From JAUVKT01 sp942491535 (lineage in GTDB: Bacteria; Bacteroidota; Bacteroidia; Bacteroidales; VadinHA17), in contig CALOBV010000020.1 in NCBI GenBank assembly GCA_942491535.1, positions 186,001 through 250,000 on the forward strand: a DNA stretch of 64,000 nucleotides, written 5' to 3'. Of the stretch, positions 34,397 to 43,924 are shown piece after piece. The translations under genes were made by a program, and so were the position numbers. How positions within the stretch are numbered: the first letter of the stretch is position 1; each line of letters begins with the position of its first letter. The notes beneath the pieces were generated by a model. It did not search any database, was not told where the DNA came from, and saw only the letters and a program-made list of their open reading frames with translations.

Positions 34397-34548
34397 CTTT
34401 TTTATATAAATGATACTAATTAGTGTATTAAACACTTAACAAGATCGGCGATCTAAAGTTAATTCAAATCTTAATATAAATAATTTGAAAAATTTGTTTG
34501 TGGGTTTATAAAAACCGTATTTTAGAACTCTTATTTTAAAGAGTAAAT

Positions 34549-35529
34549 ATGAAAGTCCTACTAACAGGTCCTGACGGAGTACTCGGAAATAACCTGGTAC
34601 GAAAACTGATAGAAAATAGTTTTGATGTAAGGGTCCTTATCCAGACCGGTAAAACAGCACCCTTACTCGATGGCCTGAATATAGAGAAGGAGTATGGCGA
34701 TATTCTTGTAAAAGACGATTTAAGAAGAGTGGTTAAGGGCTGCGACGTGATTATTCATGCTGCCGCTATGACCGATACCTGGCCCTGCCGTCATGAAGTA
34801 TACTGGAAAGTGAATGTCGACGGTACAATTAATATAATTGAGGCAGCGCGCGAGGCAGGAGTAAAAAGATTCCTCCATATTGGAACAGCTAATTCGTTTG
34901 GGCCTGGAAATAAACAGCATCCCGGGACCGAACTATCCGGGTATAGCGCCGGGAAATATGGCGTAGACTATATCAGCTCGAAGTATGAAGCTCATAAAAT
35001 TGTTCTCGAAGAGGTTGAAAGGGGCTTCGATGCTGTTATATTGAATCCCACATTTATGATCGGACCCTATGATGCCAAGCCCAGTTCCGGGGCAATGATT
35101 CTTGCTGTTAATAGTGGCAAGGTTCCGGGCTACCCAACGGGAGGGCGAAATTTTGTTTATGTAAAAGACGTTGCCCAGGCAATAGTAAATGCCATTGAGC
35201 TTGGCAAAACAGGCGAGTCGTATATCCTCGGAAATGAGAACCTGAATTATAAAGAAATCTTTACAAAGATGGCCAGTGCACTGGGTGTAAAAGCCCCCCG
35301 GCGAGCACTTCCCCGCTTTGTCACTCTTTCATATGGGGCCCTGATGAGCTTTGCCGCAACAATATTCAGATTTTCACCAAAAGTCAGCTACCCCCTGGCT
35401 CTTATTTCCACGGAAGAACATTTCTACGATCCGTCAAAAGCAAGGACTGAGCTAAAAATGCCACAAACACCCATAGAGGTAGCCCTCGATGATGCTGTTT
35501 CCTGGTTCAGACAAAACGGATATATATAG
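34549..35529 (+). CDS. NAD(P)-dependent epimerase/dihydroflavonol-reductase-like protein
   Basis: The 326-residue extended SDR has the nucleotide-binding motif LLTGPDGVLGNNLVRKL (GxxGxxG at about 7-13). It also has DVIIHAAAMTD, the catalytic Tyr-x3-Lys in VDYISSKYEAHKIV, and ILNPTFMIGPYD. It resembles dihydroflavonol 4-reductase/3-beta-HSD-type enzymes that reduce or isomerise a ketone or sugar substrate. The real substrate is unknown. It is divergent from the FNR-like gene across a 152-base gap. Confidence 0.88.
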   Translation: MKVLLTGPDGVLGNNLVRKLIENSFDVRVLIQTGKTAPLLDGLNIEKEYGDILVKDDLRRVVKGCDVIIHAAAMTDTWPCRHEVYWKVNVDGTINIIEAAREAGVKRFLHIGTANSFGPGNKQHPGTELSGYSAGKYGVDYISSKYEAHKIVLEEVERGFDAVILNPTFMIGPYDAKPSSGAMILAVNSGKVPGYPTGGRNFVYVKDVAQAIVNAIELGKTGESYILGNENLNYKEIFTKMASALGVKAPRRALPRFVTLSYGALMSFAATIFRFSPKVSYPLALISTEEHFYDPSKARTELKMPQTPIEVALDDAVSWFRQNGYI

Positions 35530-35623
35530 AGAGGCGTAAGGCATAGGGCATCCTCCTTCGCTCTATAAGCTATGTTGGACAAAGTAGGGCATAGGGCTTG
35601 AGTTAGAGGCGTGTCGACTAATA

Positions 35624-35635
35624 CCCCGTTCGGGG
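35624..35635. repeat. Short hairpin CCCCG-TT-CGGGG in a repeat-rich spacer
   Basis: The 12-base palindrome sits in the 209-base gap before the Fur-like gene. That gap also contains degenerate words (TCCTCCTTCGCTCTATAAGC, GGCATAGGGC) common in Bacteroidota spacers. No small gene is evident here. Confidence 0.45.
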
Positions 35636-35674
35636 AAAAAGTAAATCAAATATTTTATTGTCACTTAATAAAGA

Positions 35675-35691
35675 TTTGCATGCTATGCAAA
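35675..35691. promoter_or_regulatory. 7-3-7 inverted repeat, candidate Fur/PerR-type operator
   Basis: TTTGCAT (35675-35681) and ATGCAAA (35685-35691) are perfect reverse complements around GCT. The repeat begins 24 bases before the -7 box at 35699 and so covers the -33 region. A regulator bound here would block transcription of the Fur-like gene itself and probably the peroxiredoxin after it. Confidence 0.6.
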
Positions 35692-35698
35692 AAAGGCT

Positions 35699-35706
35699 TA
35701 TCTTTA
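35699..35706 (+). promoter_or_regulatory. -7 box of the Fur-like gene (TATCTTTA)
   Basis: It matches TAnnTTTG at seven of eight positions and lies 33 bases before the GTG start at 35739. Confidence 0.45.
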
Positions 35707-35738
35707 CAGAGTCTTAAATAAGAATGAATCATTATTAG

Positions 35739-36161
35739 GTGAGAGATTATTCAGAACATATCAGAACACGTCTGGTTTCCAAGGGTTTAAAGGTAACTCC
35801 TCAGAGACTTTTGGTTTTTGAGTCACTCTTAAAATCAGAAAGTCATCCTACAGCAGATGAGATTACGGGCTATATCAGAGATACGAACCCGAATATTTCG
35901 AGGGGGACAATCTATAATATTCTCGACACTCTTGTTGAATGTGGACTTATTACCAGGGTTAAGACCGATAAAGACAAGATGAGGTATGATGCTGTTCTGG
36001 AGAAGCACCATCATGTATATGATTTAGAATCTGATAAGATTGTTGATTTTTATGATGATGAGCTGGATAAAATTATAGGAGATTATCTTAAAAACAAGCA
36101 GATTCCTGAATTTGATATACAGGATTTTAAACTACAGATTTTAGGCAAGTATAAAGACTAA
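35739..36161 (+). CDS. Fur/PerR-family transcriptional regulator
   Basis: The 140-residue protein has the Fur winged helix (KVTPQRLLVFESLLKSESHP, TADEITGYIRDTNPNISRGTIYNILDTLVECGLI). It also has a regulatory-metal region beginning EKHHHVYDLESDKIVDFYDDEL. Unlike canonical Fur/PerR, the C-terminal part lacks both CxxC pairs that bind structural zinc: the usual CxxC after HHH is replaced by DLES. The start is GTG at 35739; there is no nearby ATG. It lies 37 bases upstream of a peroxiredoxin, the usual PerR target, so a peroxide-sensing role is likely, with self-regulation through the inverted repeat at its promoter. Confidence 0.88.
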   Translation: MRDYSEHIRTRLVSKGLKVTPQRLLVFESLLKSESHPTADEITGYIRDTNPNISRGTIYNILDTLVECGLITRVKTDKDKMRYDAVLEKHHHVYDLESDKIVDFYDDELDKIIGDYLKNKQIPEFDIQDFKLQILGKYKD

Positions 36162-36198
36162 CCAATATTAATTTTAATAAACAAATAAGTATTTTATC

Positions 36199-36912
36199 AT
36201 GGAAGAAAACGTAGAAAAGCAAGCATTTTCAATGCCAAGAATTGGTGAAAAAGCACCAGATTTTAAAGCAGTTACAACCCAGGGTGATATCAATTTCCCT
36301 GCTGATTATAAGGGAGAATGGGTAATTCTGTTCAGTCATCCTGCCGACTTTACCCCTGTTTGTACTTCAGAGTTTATGACTTTTGCAAGTATGCAGGATC
36401 AGTTTGCCGAGGTAAACACTAAACTTGTTGGTCTTTCAGTAGACGGATTATACAGTCATATAGCATGGCTCCGTACTATTAAAGAGAAGATTGAGTACAA
36501 GGGAATGAAAGATGTGGAAGTTACTTTCCCACTGATCGAGGATATTACTATGGAAGTTGCTAATAAGTATGGCATGATTCAGCCGGGTGAAGCAACAACA
36601 AAAGCCGTCAGGGCCGTATTCTTTATCGATCCGGCCGGTATTATCCGGACAATCATTTATTATCCGCTAAGTCTTGGAAGAAACTTCGATGAGCTTTACA
36701 GGGTTATTGTTGCCCTTCAGGCTGCAGACGAGTTTGGCGTTGCTATGCCAGCCGACTGGCGTCCAGGTGATGATGTTATTGTTCCTCCTGCAGGTTCATG
36801 TGGCACAGCCAAAGAAAGAATGGAAGCCAAGGGTGATATGAAGTGTTACGACTGGTTCTTCTGTACCAAGCCTCTTGCTGAGAAGAAGGTATGGGACGCT
36901 ATTAAGAAGTAG
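36199..36912 (+). CDS. Peroxiredoxin (Prx6/AhpC-TSA family)
   Basis: The 237-residue enzyme has the peroxidatic cysteine in FSHPADFTPVCTSEF (about residue 55), preceded by KAPDFKAVTTQGDI. Further downstream is AVFFIDPAGIIRTIIYYPLSLGRN, typical of the long archaeal/bacterial Prx6-like group. Additional C-terminal cysteines (SCGTAKERM, MKCYDWFFCTKPL) could resolve the oxidised enzyme. It reduces hydrogen peroxide and alkyl hydroperoxides in the cytoplasm. It follows the Fur/PerR-like gene by 37 bases, so joint peroxide control is probable. Confidence 0.95.
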   Translation: MEENVEKQAFSMPRIGEKAPDFKAVTTQGDINFPADYKGEWVILFSHPADFTPVCTSEFMTFASMQDQFAEVNTKLVGLSVDGLYSHIAWLRTIKEKIEYKGMKDVEVTFPLIEDITMEVANKYGMIQPGEATTKAVRAVFFIDPAGIIRTIIYYPLSLGRNFDELYRVIVALQAADEFGVAMPADWRPGDDVIVPPAGSCGTAKERMEAKGDMKCYDWFFCTKPLAEKKVWDAIKK

Positions 36913-36938
36913 AAGTAGATGAGTAGATGAGTAGATGA

Positions 36939-36970
36939 GTAGAGGGTAGATGCGTGCATCCACTCTCTAC
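36939..36970. terminator. Imperfect bidirectional hairpin between convergent genes
   Basis: GTAGAGGGTAGATGC (36939-36953) pairs with GCATCCACTCTCTAC (36956-36970) with two mismatches. It is preceded by four tandem GAGTAGAT-type octamers directly after the peroxiredoxin stop. It probably ends transcription from both sides. Confidence 0.5.
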
Positions 36971-36988
36971 ACCTCCACCCATCCACTT

Positions 36989-38872
36989 TTATTCTCTAGT
37001 TATCTCTATCTTTTTAGAATCAGTTCCTCCATTCCTGGATTTCAGCACAAACTCAAGATTTCCTTTTTTGCCATCCATTGCCACAATGGCTCTGATCACT
37101 CTTTTTTCTTCACCTTTCAGTCTGAATTCGGTTTTTTCTCCTCCTGCCATTTGAATTTCCGGTGTGGGAGCAGATCCCCTGAAGCGGGAATTCCCTGATC
37201 TTTCTGGCCTCAGGCTTTTACCTGATGTTTCAATTAGCTTTATATTAGATGATGTTTTTATCTCTAAGACATCCTTTATGTATTTATCCAGCTGTACAGA
37301 CCGGTCTGATGCGGTTGGATAAATCCTGTCATTTTTAACCGTTATATCTACCTGGTAGATATTATCTGTAATTGGTTTTACAGTAGCATCTTCAATTTCT
37401 ACTTTCGGGAACTGGCTTACGCAATACATAACAAATCTGGCGTTTTTCTCAGCCTCCATCTCAATATACCTCGATGGGGGTGTCCTTTGCATATGCTTTT
37501 TAGCACTTCCGCCAATCCATATCTTTCCCAGATCAGGGTGATCGACTTTATGAGGATCGATCCATCCTTCACCTCCAAGATCAAGGTCTATCCATTTCAT
37601 ATATTCTTCATCGGAAACCCGACCGTCATTATCGGTATCGGCAATGGTAGCAGGAGAGCCCCATAATTCTATCAGGTATGAGTATGCGCCCTGCATAAAA
37701 TAAGTTGCTGCCTGTGCCTGACCTGACAGACCGCTGAACACCGGGGTGTAATTTTTGAGAATATAGGCACCCTCTGTAACTATCTTCGTTTGTACATCCA
37801 GGTCATGCTGGGTCTCAGGACTTACCGTTCTTGGGTATAATTGAGCATATTTATTTGTCTTACGCAATTCTTCAAGCCGACGATTGGTCTGTTCTACAAG
37901 TTGTGCCTGTTGCTGGGGAGTCGATCTTGTTGCCTGTGGCGCTGAAAACATAACCAGTCTGCCTGTATTATGATAATGGAAGGCCGCAAAAATATTTGGA
38001 TGATCCAGGTGGAATTCCATTACGTTTCTGGTTTCCGGTTCTGACATAGGATATGGGTCACCAGCACTGAGATTCCATCCGTACGGATAGTTTCTGTTTG
38101 GATCGGGACCTCCGATATCATCTTCGTTAATTCTTCCATCTCCGTCATTATCATATCCTTCTGATCCAATGCGGGTAAACCGCAGACCTACAAAACCATC
38201 TTCTGCATTAACAAACCTGCGGCCGTCGGCCGATAACCTTAAACTGCCCTTTGTATCTTCACGGTACATATTTGATAACTCTCCGTCGCCATCTACATCC
38301 TCAGTCTGATCTTCGTCATATAAACCGTCACCATCATTATCTTCCGGGCGGTAAGGTTCGCGTGGATTATTCGGAGTATTGGGATATTCAACATAACTGT
38401 TGTTGGCATCGACATTCAGCCCCGGCAGGATGTAGAAAGTATGATTATCTACCAGCTCATGCACGTATGGATCGTAGTCATACCTTGTTAACAGATGCCA
38501 GGCAAGATAAAGAGAACAGGTAATACCATTAACCTCGTTGCCATGAACAGCTCCGTCGACCCACATGGCAGATTTCACCAGGTCGGTTCCGGTTTTTTTA
38601 TTTGTTATGGTAAGGAGGTACTGATCTCTTCCCATCCGGCTTTTGCCTATTGATTCAATATTGCAGATTTCCGGGTATGCCTTCTGCAGATCGTGCATTA
38701 TTTTGGTCCATTCATTATAGGTGTAATATCTTTTCCAGTTAATTGCAAAATCAAGCTCCCCGTGTTCACCCCCGGCACTCTTTTGTACTTTATCCTGGGC
38801 GATTATTTGCAAAGGGGAAAGGGCAAAGAGCAAAGAGCAAACAAGTAATAAAATTGATTTATGATTTTTCAT
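36989..38872 (-). CDS. Secreted M14 zinc carboxypeptidase 2
   Basis: The 627-residue protein has a signal peptide (about 1-25) and an M14 catalytic domain. Zinc ligands are His110 and Glu113 in VDGAVHGNEVNG and a later His in FAAFHYHNTG; the catalytic Glu is in SYLIELWGSP. Between these lie Asp-rich DNDGDG motifs (about 170-195 and 245-260) like calcium-binding loops. The C-terminal third is beta-rich and ends FVLKSRNGGTDSKKIEI, perhaps an accessory domain. It is tandem to, and only 13 bases downstream of, a related gene, so the pair is likely co-expressed in peptide degradation outside the cell or in the periplasm. Confidence 0.88.
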   Translation of the reverse strand: MKNHKSILLLVCSLLFALSPLQIIAQDKVQKSAGGEHGELDFAINWKRYYTYNEWTKIMHDLQKAYPEICNIESIGKSRMGRDQYLLTITNKKTGTDLVKSAMWVDGAVHGNEVNGITCSLYLAWHLLTRYDYDPYVHELVDNHTFYILPGLNVDANNSYVEYPNTPNNPREPYRPEDNDGDGLYDEDQTEDVDGDGELSNMYREDTKGSLRLSADGRRFVNAEDGFVGLRFTRIGSEGYDNDGDGRINEDDIGGPDPNRNYPYGWNLSAGDPYPMSEPETRNVMEFHLDHPNIFAAFHYHNTGRLVMFSAPQATRSTPQQQAQLVEQTNRRLEELRKTNKYAQLYPRTVSPETQHDLDVQTKIVTEGAYILKNYTPVFSGLSGQAQAATYFMQGAYSYLIELWGSPATIADTDNDGRVSDEEYMKWIDLDLGGEGWIDPHKVDHPDLGKIWIGGSAKKHMQRTPPSRYIEMEAEKNARFVMYCVSQFPKVEIEDATVKPITDNIYQVDITVKNDRIYPTASDRSVQLDKYIKDVLEIKTSSNIKLIETSGKSLRPERSGNSRFRGSAPTPEIQMAGGEKTEFRLKGEEKRVIRAIVAMDGKKGNLEFVLKSRNGGTDSKKIEITRE

Positions 38873-38885
38873 CTTAGTACCTCCA

Positions 38886-40895
38886 TTATTTTACTGTTAC
38901 ATTATGAACCTTTGTTCCACCCTTAAGAGATGAAACCACTATTTTCAGGTCTGACTTATCTTTTACTGCAATAATCCATTCAACAGTTCTTGACGAGGGA
39001 GCATTTTTTACCCCGGCAACTTTCATTTCTCCTCCCAGGCTACCAATATTTATAAAAGAATTGCCTTCAATAAATTCAATTTCACCTTTTTGTCCAATCA
39101 GCCATACAACATCTTCCCTGTTACCCGGCAATTCAGCTCCCTTAGCCAGGTTCGTGGCCAGGGCTCCTGTGTTTACAATTGTGGCACTTACTTTCACAAT
39201 GTGATATTTGCCCCTGGCTTTGCCTGATTTAATAGCAAAACTACCACCGGAACCCTCAACAGTGCCTTCTTTTGTGGAGTTTGCTGTAAAGAGAACTTCA
39301 CTCTTAACATCTTTTATTGTTATTCTTGGCATTAGACCGGCTCTGAAAATTTCGAATTTGTAGTGTTTCTCACATACATCGAGCAATGGTGCGCCGGGGA
39401 ATGCATTATTCCTGGCAAATTGGGAAATCCAGCCACCAACTTCCCCCTCTCCAAGATCGGGGTGCTTAAATGGCACCCAGTTTACAAACAACTTTCCGCC
39501 ATATTCACGATCCTGGTATGCAAGCGTTGCTCTTTCAAGGGCGAGCCTCCGGATACTGTCATTCCCAATTTCAAGCCCCGGGATATCAGCTTCAGGGTTC
39601 CATAGCTCGGTTGTTAACGAATATATCCCGTACTGTGCATATAACCAGTCGCTGGCCATTCCATAGCTATATCTCCTGTCGTCATTTTCGTTGTAGCTTA
39701 CCTTCCACCCCCTGGGAAGCACATATCCCCGCATTTTTGCATATTTATTTACATCACTACTGGCAATATCTTTTTTAAACTGCTCAATTTTATCAGGGTA
39801 TAGCCAGGCTTCAGGAACTTCTTCACCTATCAATTCAAGGTATCTCTTCCCCATTATAAAGTCAAATACGGCCACGTCGTCTTTTGACATATCAGGGTGA
39901 GGAGCCGTACCCATAGGTCTGTATGTAAACCCACCCGATGTATGGAAGAATTGTGCCATCAGGATATTACGGTAAGAGGTAAAAAACTCTGCCAGGGCAT
40001 GAGTTTCCGGAGCAGAGGTAGGATAGTCTCCTGTTCCGCCGGCAAAACCCTGATCATTCCACCATCCTTCAGGGAAATTGCGATTCAGGTCTATACCCGA
40101 TTCTGAGTCCTCTCCTCTTTTCCCGTCTTTATCGTTATCAATATCTTCGCTGATAACTGTATACCTTTGTTTATCAGTAGTCTGTCCTCTTTGTAGCCTG
40201 ACCATTATTCGCGGGTCTACATCATCAATTATATACGATCCCTTTTCATCTTTATATCTGAAAGAGCTCATTTTGCCGTCACCATTTATATCATCCGGAC
40301 CGTCCTCATTGATTTTACCATCTTCATCGTCATCCTTGAGCATCGAATTAGTTCTCTGGGCGATTCCCTTTTCTACACTATTGAAAACTCCATCAGGATT
40401 TATTGTCGGGCATATATAAAAAGCATTGTTATCTACCAGGGATGTTATCTCCTTATCGCTACCGTATCCGGTAAGTAATTTATTGATCATGTAAAGACAA
40501 ACTTCTGTCCCTGTATATTCGTTACCGTGAGTTGATCCACCCAGGAAGTGTCCGGGTTTTCCCTGGTGACTCTTCATGTCGGGAACATTATCAACGTTTT
40601 CCTTTCTTTCGTTGTAAAGCCTGATATGTTTATCAATTGTTGTTCCGTTATTCATGTTTGAAATTACCAGCACATAAACAGGTCTGTTCAGAGTACTTTC
40701 GCCGATCTTTATTAATTCCGTGATTTCCGGGTATGCTCGACTTACTTTTTCAAGGTATTCCTTTGAGCCGGTGTACCCGTGATATTCTGTAAAACTGATT
40801 GGCACTTTCTGAGCCAGTGTTCCTGCAGGCAGAATCAGGAAGCAGATGACGAAAATTGCCATCAGGCAGGGCAGGGATTTGATTTTTTGGATCAT
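38886..40895 (-). CDS. Secreted M14 zinc carboxypeptidase 1
   Basis: The 669-residue protein has a signal peptide (residues about 1-29, ending GTLAQ). M14 zinc ligands are His123 and Glu126 in GSTHGNEYTGTEV and His in QFFHTSGGFTYRP, with the general base Glu in SLTTELWNPEAD. Asp-rich insertions (LKDDDEDGKINEDGPDDING, DIDNDKDGKRGEDSE) precede the substrate-binding LNRNFPEGWW. The paralog immediately downstream has the same layout, so this is an old tandem duplication. Specificity is not predictable by eye. Confidence 0.88.
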   Translation of the reverse strand: MIQKIKSLPCLMAIFVICFLILPAGTLAQKVPISFTEYHGYTGSKEYLEKVSRAYPEITELIKIGESTLNRPVYVLVISNMNNGTTIDKHIRLYNERKENVDNVPDMKSHQGKPGHFLGGSTHGNEYTGTEVCLYMINKLLTGYGSDKEITSLVDNNAFYICPTINPDGVFNSVEKGIAQRTNSMLKDDDEDGKINEDGPDDINGDGKMSSFRYKDEKGSYIIDDVDPRIMVRLQRGQTTDKQRYTVISEDIDNDKDGKRGEDSESGIDLNRNFPEGWWNDQGFAGGTGDYPTSAPETHALAEFFTSYRNILMAQFFHTSGGFTYRPMGTAPHPDMSKDDVAVFDFIMGKRYLELIGEEVPEAWLYPDKIEQFKKDIASSDVNKYAKMRGYVLPRGWKVSYNENDDRRYSYGMASDWLYAQYGIYSLTTELWNPEADIPGLEIGNDSIRRLALERATLAYQDREYGGKLFVNWVPFKHPDLGEGEVGGWISQFARNNAFPGAPLLDVCEKHYKFEIFRAGLMPRITIKDVKSEVLFTANSTKEGTVEGSGGSFAIKSGKARGKYHIVKVSATIVNTGALATNLAKGAELPGNREDVVWLIGQKGEIEFIEGNSFINIGSLGGEMKVAGVKNAPSSRTVEWIIAVKDKSDLKIVVSSLKGGTKVHNVTVK

Positions 40896-40996
40896 GATAG
40901 GATATTATAGATTTAAAATATCATACATATTAAGAAATTATGTTTAGAATATTTATGTACAGAGTCCTGTAAAGATCGATTTTAACGTTTTTTATG

Positions 40997-41042
40997 GTTG
41001 CGAATAACATAATATTATACTGCAAAGCGGCCTGTTCGCAAC
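40997..41042. repeat. 8-bp inverted repeat with 30-base loop
   Basis: GTTGCGAA (40997-41004) and TTCGCAAC (41035-41042) are exact reverse complements in the gap between the DUF502 gene and the M14 genes. A run of A follows on the plus strand, equivalent to a T-run before the hairpin on the minus strand, so termination of the minus-strand transcripts is not supported. Confidence 0.35.
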
Positions 41043-41070
41043 AAAAAAGGATTATTTGTTGCTGTTTTTA

Positions 41071-41682
41071 TCAGGACTTCCTGTTTGAAAAAATCTCCGC
41101 CGAACCTGCCCCGCAACTGATAATTGATTTCATTCCCGTATCAATTGTAGTACTGGTATGCAATACCCTGTCTTCCTGAACATGATAAATATTACCCGAC
41201 GTAGGATTCGGACCGGTTGGAACAAATACGGTTACATAGCCATCCTGTCGGTCGGTAATAAAACCCGTCATCAGGGTACCTGAATTAAAAATATCGACAA
41301 GCACAACCTCTGAGAAAAATGACTTGTTTTTTCCAAAGAACTGCATTACTGTATCGCGGGCAATTTTATATCCGGGAATCTTAAGCAGGTACCTTTCTTC
41401 AAGCACATTATTAAAGAATCGTCCGATACGGGTCTGGATAACCAGCCCGATAAAGAAGAAGATGGCAATTATCGCTGCAATAACCATCAGGTAAAGAATA
41501 ACAACCTGTATTTCTGTTTTTACTTCAATAAGGCTTACAATTGGCTCAAGATATTTCTTTATCAGGTTAAATATCCATCTGAAAAAAAAGAAAATCAGGG
41601 CTGTTGGCAGGACCGCTGCCAGTCCCCCCAGCAGTGTGGTGCGGAAAAACTTCCGCAATCTAATCATGAAATGAGGTTTCAT
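41071..41682 (-). CDS. DUF502 family membrane protein
   Basis: The 203-residue protein has two membrane helices (about residues 14-34, LGGLAAVLPTALIFFFFRWIF, and 55-80) followed by a conserved cytosolic region (GYKIARDTVMQFFGKNKSFFSEVVLVDIF, GFITDRQDGYVTVFVPTGPNPTSG, MKSIISCGAG). All are DUF502 hallmarks. Plant homologues (COV) are involved in vascular patterning or trafficking; the bacterial function is unknown. The ATG at 41682 is chosen because the upstream alternative is TTG. It stands alone. Confidence 0.88.
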   Translation of the reverse strand: MKPHFMIRLRKFFRTTLLGGLAAVLPTALIFFFFRWIFNLIKKYLEPIVSLIEVKTEIQVVILYLMVIAAIIAIFFFIGLVIQTRIGRFFNNVLEERYLLKIPGYKIARDTVMQFFGKNKSFFSEVVLVDIFNSGTLMTGFITDRQDGYVTVFVPTGPNPTSGNIYHVQEDRVLHTSTTIDTGMKSIISCGAGSAEIFSNRKS

Positions 41683-41865
41683 ATCTGGATTTTTTAAATT
41701 GCATTTTAACAATCTAAAGTTAGACAAAAACTAAATTCTATTCTCTACTCACCTTTGGTCATTTGTCTTTCGTCTTTTGTCAGGCTTAATATTTATATCC
41801 CAACAAATTTCAAATCCAGACAGAATTACTTATATTTATTCGTCTGTTATACAAAACCAACCATA

Positions 41866-43924
41866 ATGAAAGGCCTGAGCAATTTATTTATACGTCTTTC
41901 TGTCTCTATATTTATCACTCTTATCCTGGGGGTATTATTCTTTACAACAGAACAGGAATATGAATTAGAAATAAAGGAGAAGAGACCCTGGGTTTTTGAC
42001 AGGAACACTACATACTCAGATCTGGATTCTGATGGAAAGACAGAGAGGATTCTCCTTGCTAATGCTAATGGCGGACAGGTAGGTATATTGGTTTATGATA
42101 GCGATGATAAACTTATTGACCAGTTTAACTTTACCGGGGATTTTGTAAGAAGGTCGGATATTTATAATGGTGACTATAATAATGATGGCCTGTCTGAGAT
42201 ATATGCATTTACCTTTATTGGAGATTCTTTATTCCTAAATATTTTAGAAGGCTATAATACGCAAGATCCTTTAATACGAAGAAGATATATAGATGGATGC
42301 ACCGCCCTTCACGGAGAGGCTCAATATATAATAACTGCCCCGGTATTCGAGGATGCAAATGATGATGTTTTTAAGGAATTCTATTTTACCATTGCAGCAG
42401 GATTTACCCTGCAGCCCAGGGCCATATATTATTATGATATTGTTAATGATATTATAAAAAAAACCGATCCGGCCGGCGTTGTCCCTATGTATCTCTTAAG
42501 TAGTTATGACATAAACGGTGATGGAAAACTTGGAGATCTGGGGTACAGTAATGCCATGGGCAATTATAAAACAAATATCCCATACTCAGATTCAAGCGCA
42601 TGGTTAATGATTTTTAATCATAAACTTGAGTACGAATTTGAACCTGTTGAATTCAGTGGCTTTGGTACAGTTCTTTCTGCCTCGGCACTTAATACAAAAG
42701 ATAAGGTAATGCTGGCCACCTTAAGACATAATGAAACCAGTAAGAATGTAATCGATAATGAGCTGGCTATTTATACGCCTGAGGGTGAAATGCTTGCCAG
42801 TAAAAATCTGGGAGAATATATGTTGGGATTAAACCTGCAGTTCTATACCTCAGATCAAAAGATATTTCTTAATGATCAGGATGGCAATGTGCTTATTTTT
42901 GATCAGAGGCTGAATCTAATTAAGCAGGAGAATAAGAATTCATATTCGGGAAAAATGTACGGGCCATTCAAAGTACCCGGCATAGAAGATGATCTTGTAA
43001 CGTTTTTCAATGTTGATGGTGAACTAAATGTTTTTACCAGCGGGTTAAAAAAAATGGGATCCATCTATCTGGAAGATCTCTTTGGAAGCTTTTTCAGGCC
43101 GGTATTTATTAGTAATATAAATATTAGCAAGGGCTTTCATATCAGAATGGCTAACTACGATTATGGAATAGAGATGGTTCGCAACAAAGCAAGAAACTAT
43201 GTCTATTTATACTCCCTGGTTATGTTCGCGTCATTTTATTTTCTTATATATTTTATTCAGGTTACTTCAGAAAAAACAGGAAGATAAGAAAAGACAAATC
43301 GAGTCAAGAATGCGTACACTGCAGATACAGGCTATAAAAAGCCAGATGAGTCCACACTTTATATTTAACGCCCTGAATTCTATTTCTGCAATGTATATCA
43401 AGGGCGACGTAGTAAGGGCAGATGAGTTCCTGACCAGCTTCAGTAAGATGATCAGGGAGGTTGTTGATTCTTCCGATAAATTAGTGGTGACAGTTGCTGA
43501 AGAAATTGATTTTGTAAGAAATTATCTTGAGCTGGAACAGGTTCGATACGAGGACAGATTGAGCTTTGGCATAAATTTACCCGATGATTGTAAGTCGGTT
43601 AACCTTCCTTCAATGAGCATACATACATTTGTAGAGAATTCAATTAAACATGGTTTCAGGGGGAAAGAAAAAATGCATATCAAGGTAAATGTGCTATGCC
43701 ATAGTAAAACCCTTAACATAAGCATCAGTGATAATGGGATTGGTTATAATGCTGCAAAGATTAATAGTGTCAGGAAGGGGAAGGGACTGAAGATGGTTAA
43801 AGATATCTTTGATACATATTTTGCTATTTCAGGCAAAAAAATTATATATACTATACATGATATTGGGGATAAACAGGCTGGAGGAAACCATGGATCCCTG
43901 GTCGAAATAAATGCAGATTTATGA
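41866..43924 (+). CDS. PF06580 sensor kinase with periplasmic repeat domain, frameshifted
   Basis: The first reading frame (from ATG 41866) encodes a membrane helix (FITLILGVLFFTT) and a periplasmic domain of about 420 residues. Calcium-loop-like motifs YSDLDSDGKTERILL, YNGDYNNDGLSEIY and YDINGDGKLGDLGY suggest an FG-GAP/VCBS beta-propeller. A second helix follows (LYSLVMFASFYFLIYFI). The frame then closes at 43287, while kinase sequence begins one frame over: LLQKKQEDKKRQIESR, then SQMSPHFIFNALNSIS (phospho-His), NSIKHGFRG and GKGLKMVKDIFD. One extra base at about 43240-43275 explains this. An ATG at 43199 could instead start a separate, overlapping kinase. The paired regulator overlaps its stop by 4 bases. 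Confidence 0.82.

Noticed and set aside
36913..36945. A small peptide gene in the GAGTAGAT octamer run
   Set aside because: Stops occur in every unit (TAG, TGA). It is a microsatellite ahead of a terminator hairpin.
43199..43924. Independent soluble kinase gene starting at ATG 43199
   Set aside because: Possible, but its first 20 residues are an out-of-frame reading of the membrane helix. The kinase domain without the preceding sensor would be unusual, so a frameshift is preferred.
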